Below, piece by piece: positions 63,591 to 64,000 of a DNA stretch of 64,000 bases (position 1 is the stretch's first letter; each line of letters begins with the position of its first letter). Under the pieces are notes generated by a model. It searched no databases, was not told the DNA's origin, and was given only the letters and a program-made list of their open reading frames with translations. The DNA is from Clostridium sp. 12(A) (GTDB taxonomy: Bacteria; Bacillota; Clostridia; Lachnospirales; Lachnospiraceae). Both the position numbers and the translations under genes were made by a program. The stretch covers positions 744,001 to 808,000 of the forward strand of contig JAGI01000002.1 of the NCBI GenBank assembly GCA_000526575.1. The letters are read 5' to 3'.

Positions 63591-64000
63591 GCTGATTATT
63601 ACCAGATGGAATGGAGGGATTGTAACCCTCCTTCATTCTGGTAAGGAAGTACTTCAGATTAACGTGGAAGCGGAGCAGCAAGGGTTTTCTTTGGGCAATG
63701 TTTACATTGGAAAGGTTAATAAGCTGGTAAAGAATATTAACGCAGCCTTCGTCGATATTGGCAATGGTCAGATGGGGTATCTATCTTTAAGTAAAGGAAT
63801 GGTACTTTATGCCGATGGCCGGACGTGGGATGGAAGGCTGAAACAGGGAGATGATATTATCGTTCAGGTAGAACGGGATGCCGTTAAATCAAAGGCACCT
63901 GTTTTGACCGGAAATATTAATCTTACCGGACGGTATTTTGTTCTTACAACTGGTAAAAAGCAAATTGGATTTTCTTCTAAGATAACTGATCAGACGTGGA
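63583..64000 (+). CDS. rng: Ribonuclease E/G family protein (3' end outside window)
   Basis: About 139 residues visible, starting (M)NKLIITRWNGGIVTLL from GTG 63583, which overlaps the stop of the preceding gene by eight bases. The S1-like region with FSLGNVYIGKVNKLVKNINAAFVDIG and GYLSL matches the N-terminus of RNase E/G, endoribonucleases that process 16S rRNA and degrade mRNA. The catalytic domain is beyond the window. The order TIGR03960-DUF2344-rng is conserved in the group. Confidence 0.92.
   Translation, partial: MNKLIITRWNGGIVTLLHSGKEVLQINVEAEQQGFSLGNVYIGKVNKLVKNINAAFVDIGNGQMGYLSLSKGMVLYADGRTWDGRLKQGDDIIVQVERDAVKSKAPVLTGNINLTGRYFVLTTGKKQIGFSSKITDQTW

Noticed and set aside
1-64000. 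CRISPR arrays, insertion sequences, prophage or tRNA genes
   Set aside because: No regularly spaced repeats, transposase or integrase frames, or cloverleaf-type segments were found on reading both strands by eye.

Overview
The window reads as a chromosomal segment of an endospore-forming, low-to-mid GC Firmicute of the Lachnospiraceae type (Lachnoclostridium or Lacrimispora-like). This rests on gene content and order: yicC-gmk-rpoZ-rimO-pgsA-cinA, rpmB diverging from an Asp23 protein-fakA-like-recG block, rsmD-coaD-ylbJ, the sporulation genes gerW, an alpha/beta SASP and ylbJ, and the B12-like radical SAM / DUF2344 / RNase G run at the right edge. The genus is inferred. I saw no rRNA, tRNA, CRISPR array, insertion sequence or phage gene.

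Layout. 1-28.9 kb is mostly housekeeping: RqcH (cut by the left edge), then long co-directional gene runs for RNA modification, nucleotide and CoA metabolism, phospholipid synthesis, DNA repair (recG, recU) and sporulation. 28.9-34.9 kb is a histidine operon hisZ-G-D-B-A followed by a three-domain gene, a degenerate HisF-like barrel fused to HisI-HisE; hisH and a normal hisF are absent from the operon. 35.0-36.3 kb is pepT. 36.4-39.3 kb (minus) is a soluble three-gene operon: a DUF1858-type protein fused to a periplasmic-binding-protein-like domain without signal peptide, a HypB/CobW-like P-loop protein with two CxxC pairs, and an ABC ATPase with no permease. 39.8-41.5 kb is a PiT-type phosphate transporter with its DUF47 partner.

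41.6-47.5 kb is a LysR-controlled aromatic acid decarboxylase locus: UbiD-type decarboxylase, small zinc-ribbon subunit, SLC13-type permease, UbiX prenyltransferase, an LpdD-like protein and a type I isopentenyl-diphosphate isomerase. The last three probably serve synthesis and loading of the prenylated-FMN cofactor. A chemoreceptor follows. 49.5-52.8 kb is a cobalamin riboswitch with a terminator, then a three-gene ABC importer of the BtuF-C-D type.

52.9-60.9 kb is the most striking part: a visibly AT-rich island with a LytTR response regulator and GHKL histidine kinase, two tandem 52-residue Cys-containing precursor peptides, a radical SAM/SPASM enzyme with a PqqD-like N-terminal region, a cytoplasmic protein joining a GNAT-like domain to a subtilase, and an ABC exporter without its own peptidase domain. 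Together this looks like a complete, self-regulated ribosomal peptide (RiPP) pathway: kinase/regulator control, peptide synthesis, radical SAM crosslinking, leader removal by the subtilase and export. I do not recognise the precursor family. Housekeeping genes resume at 61.0 kb.
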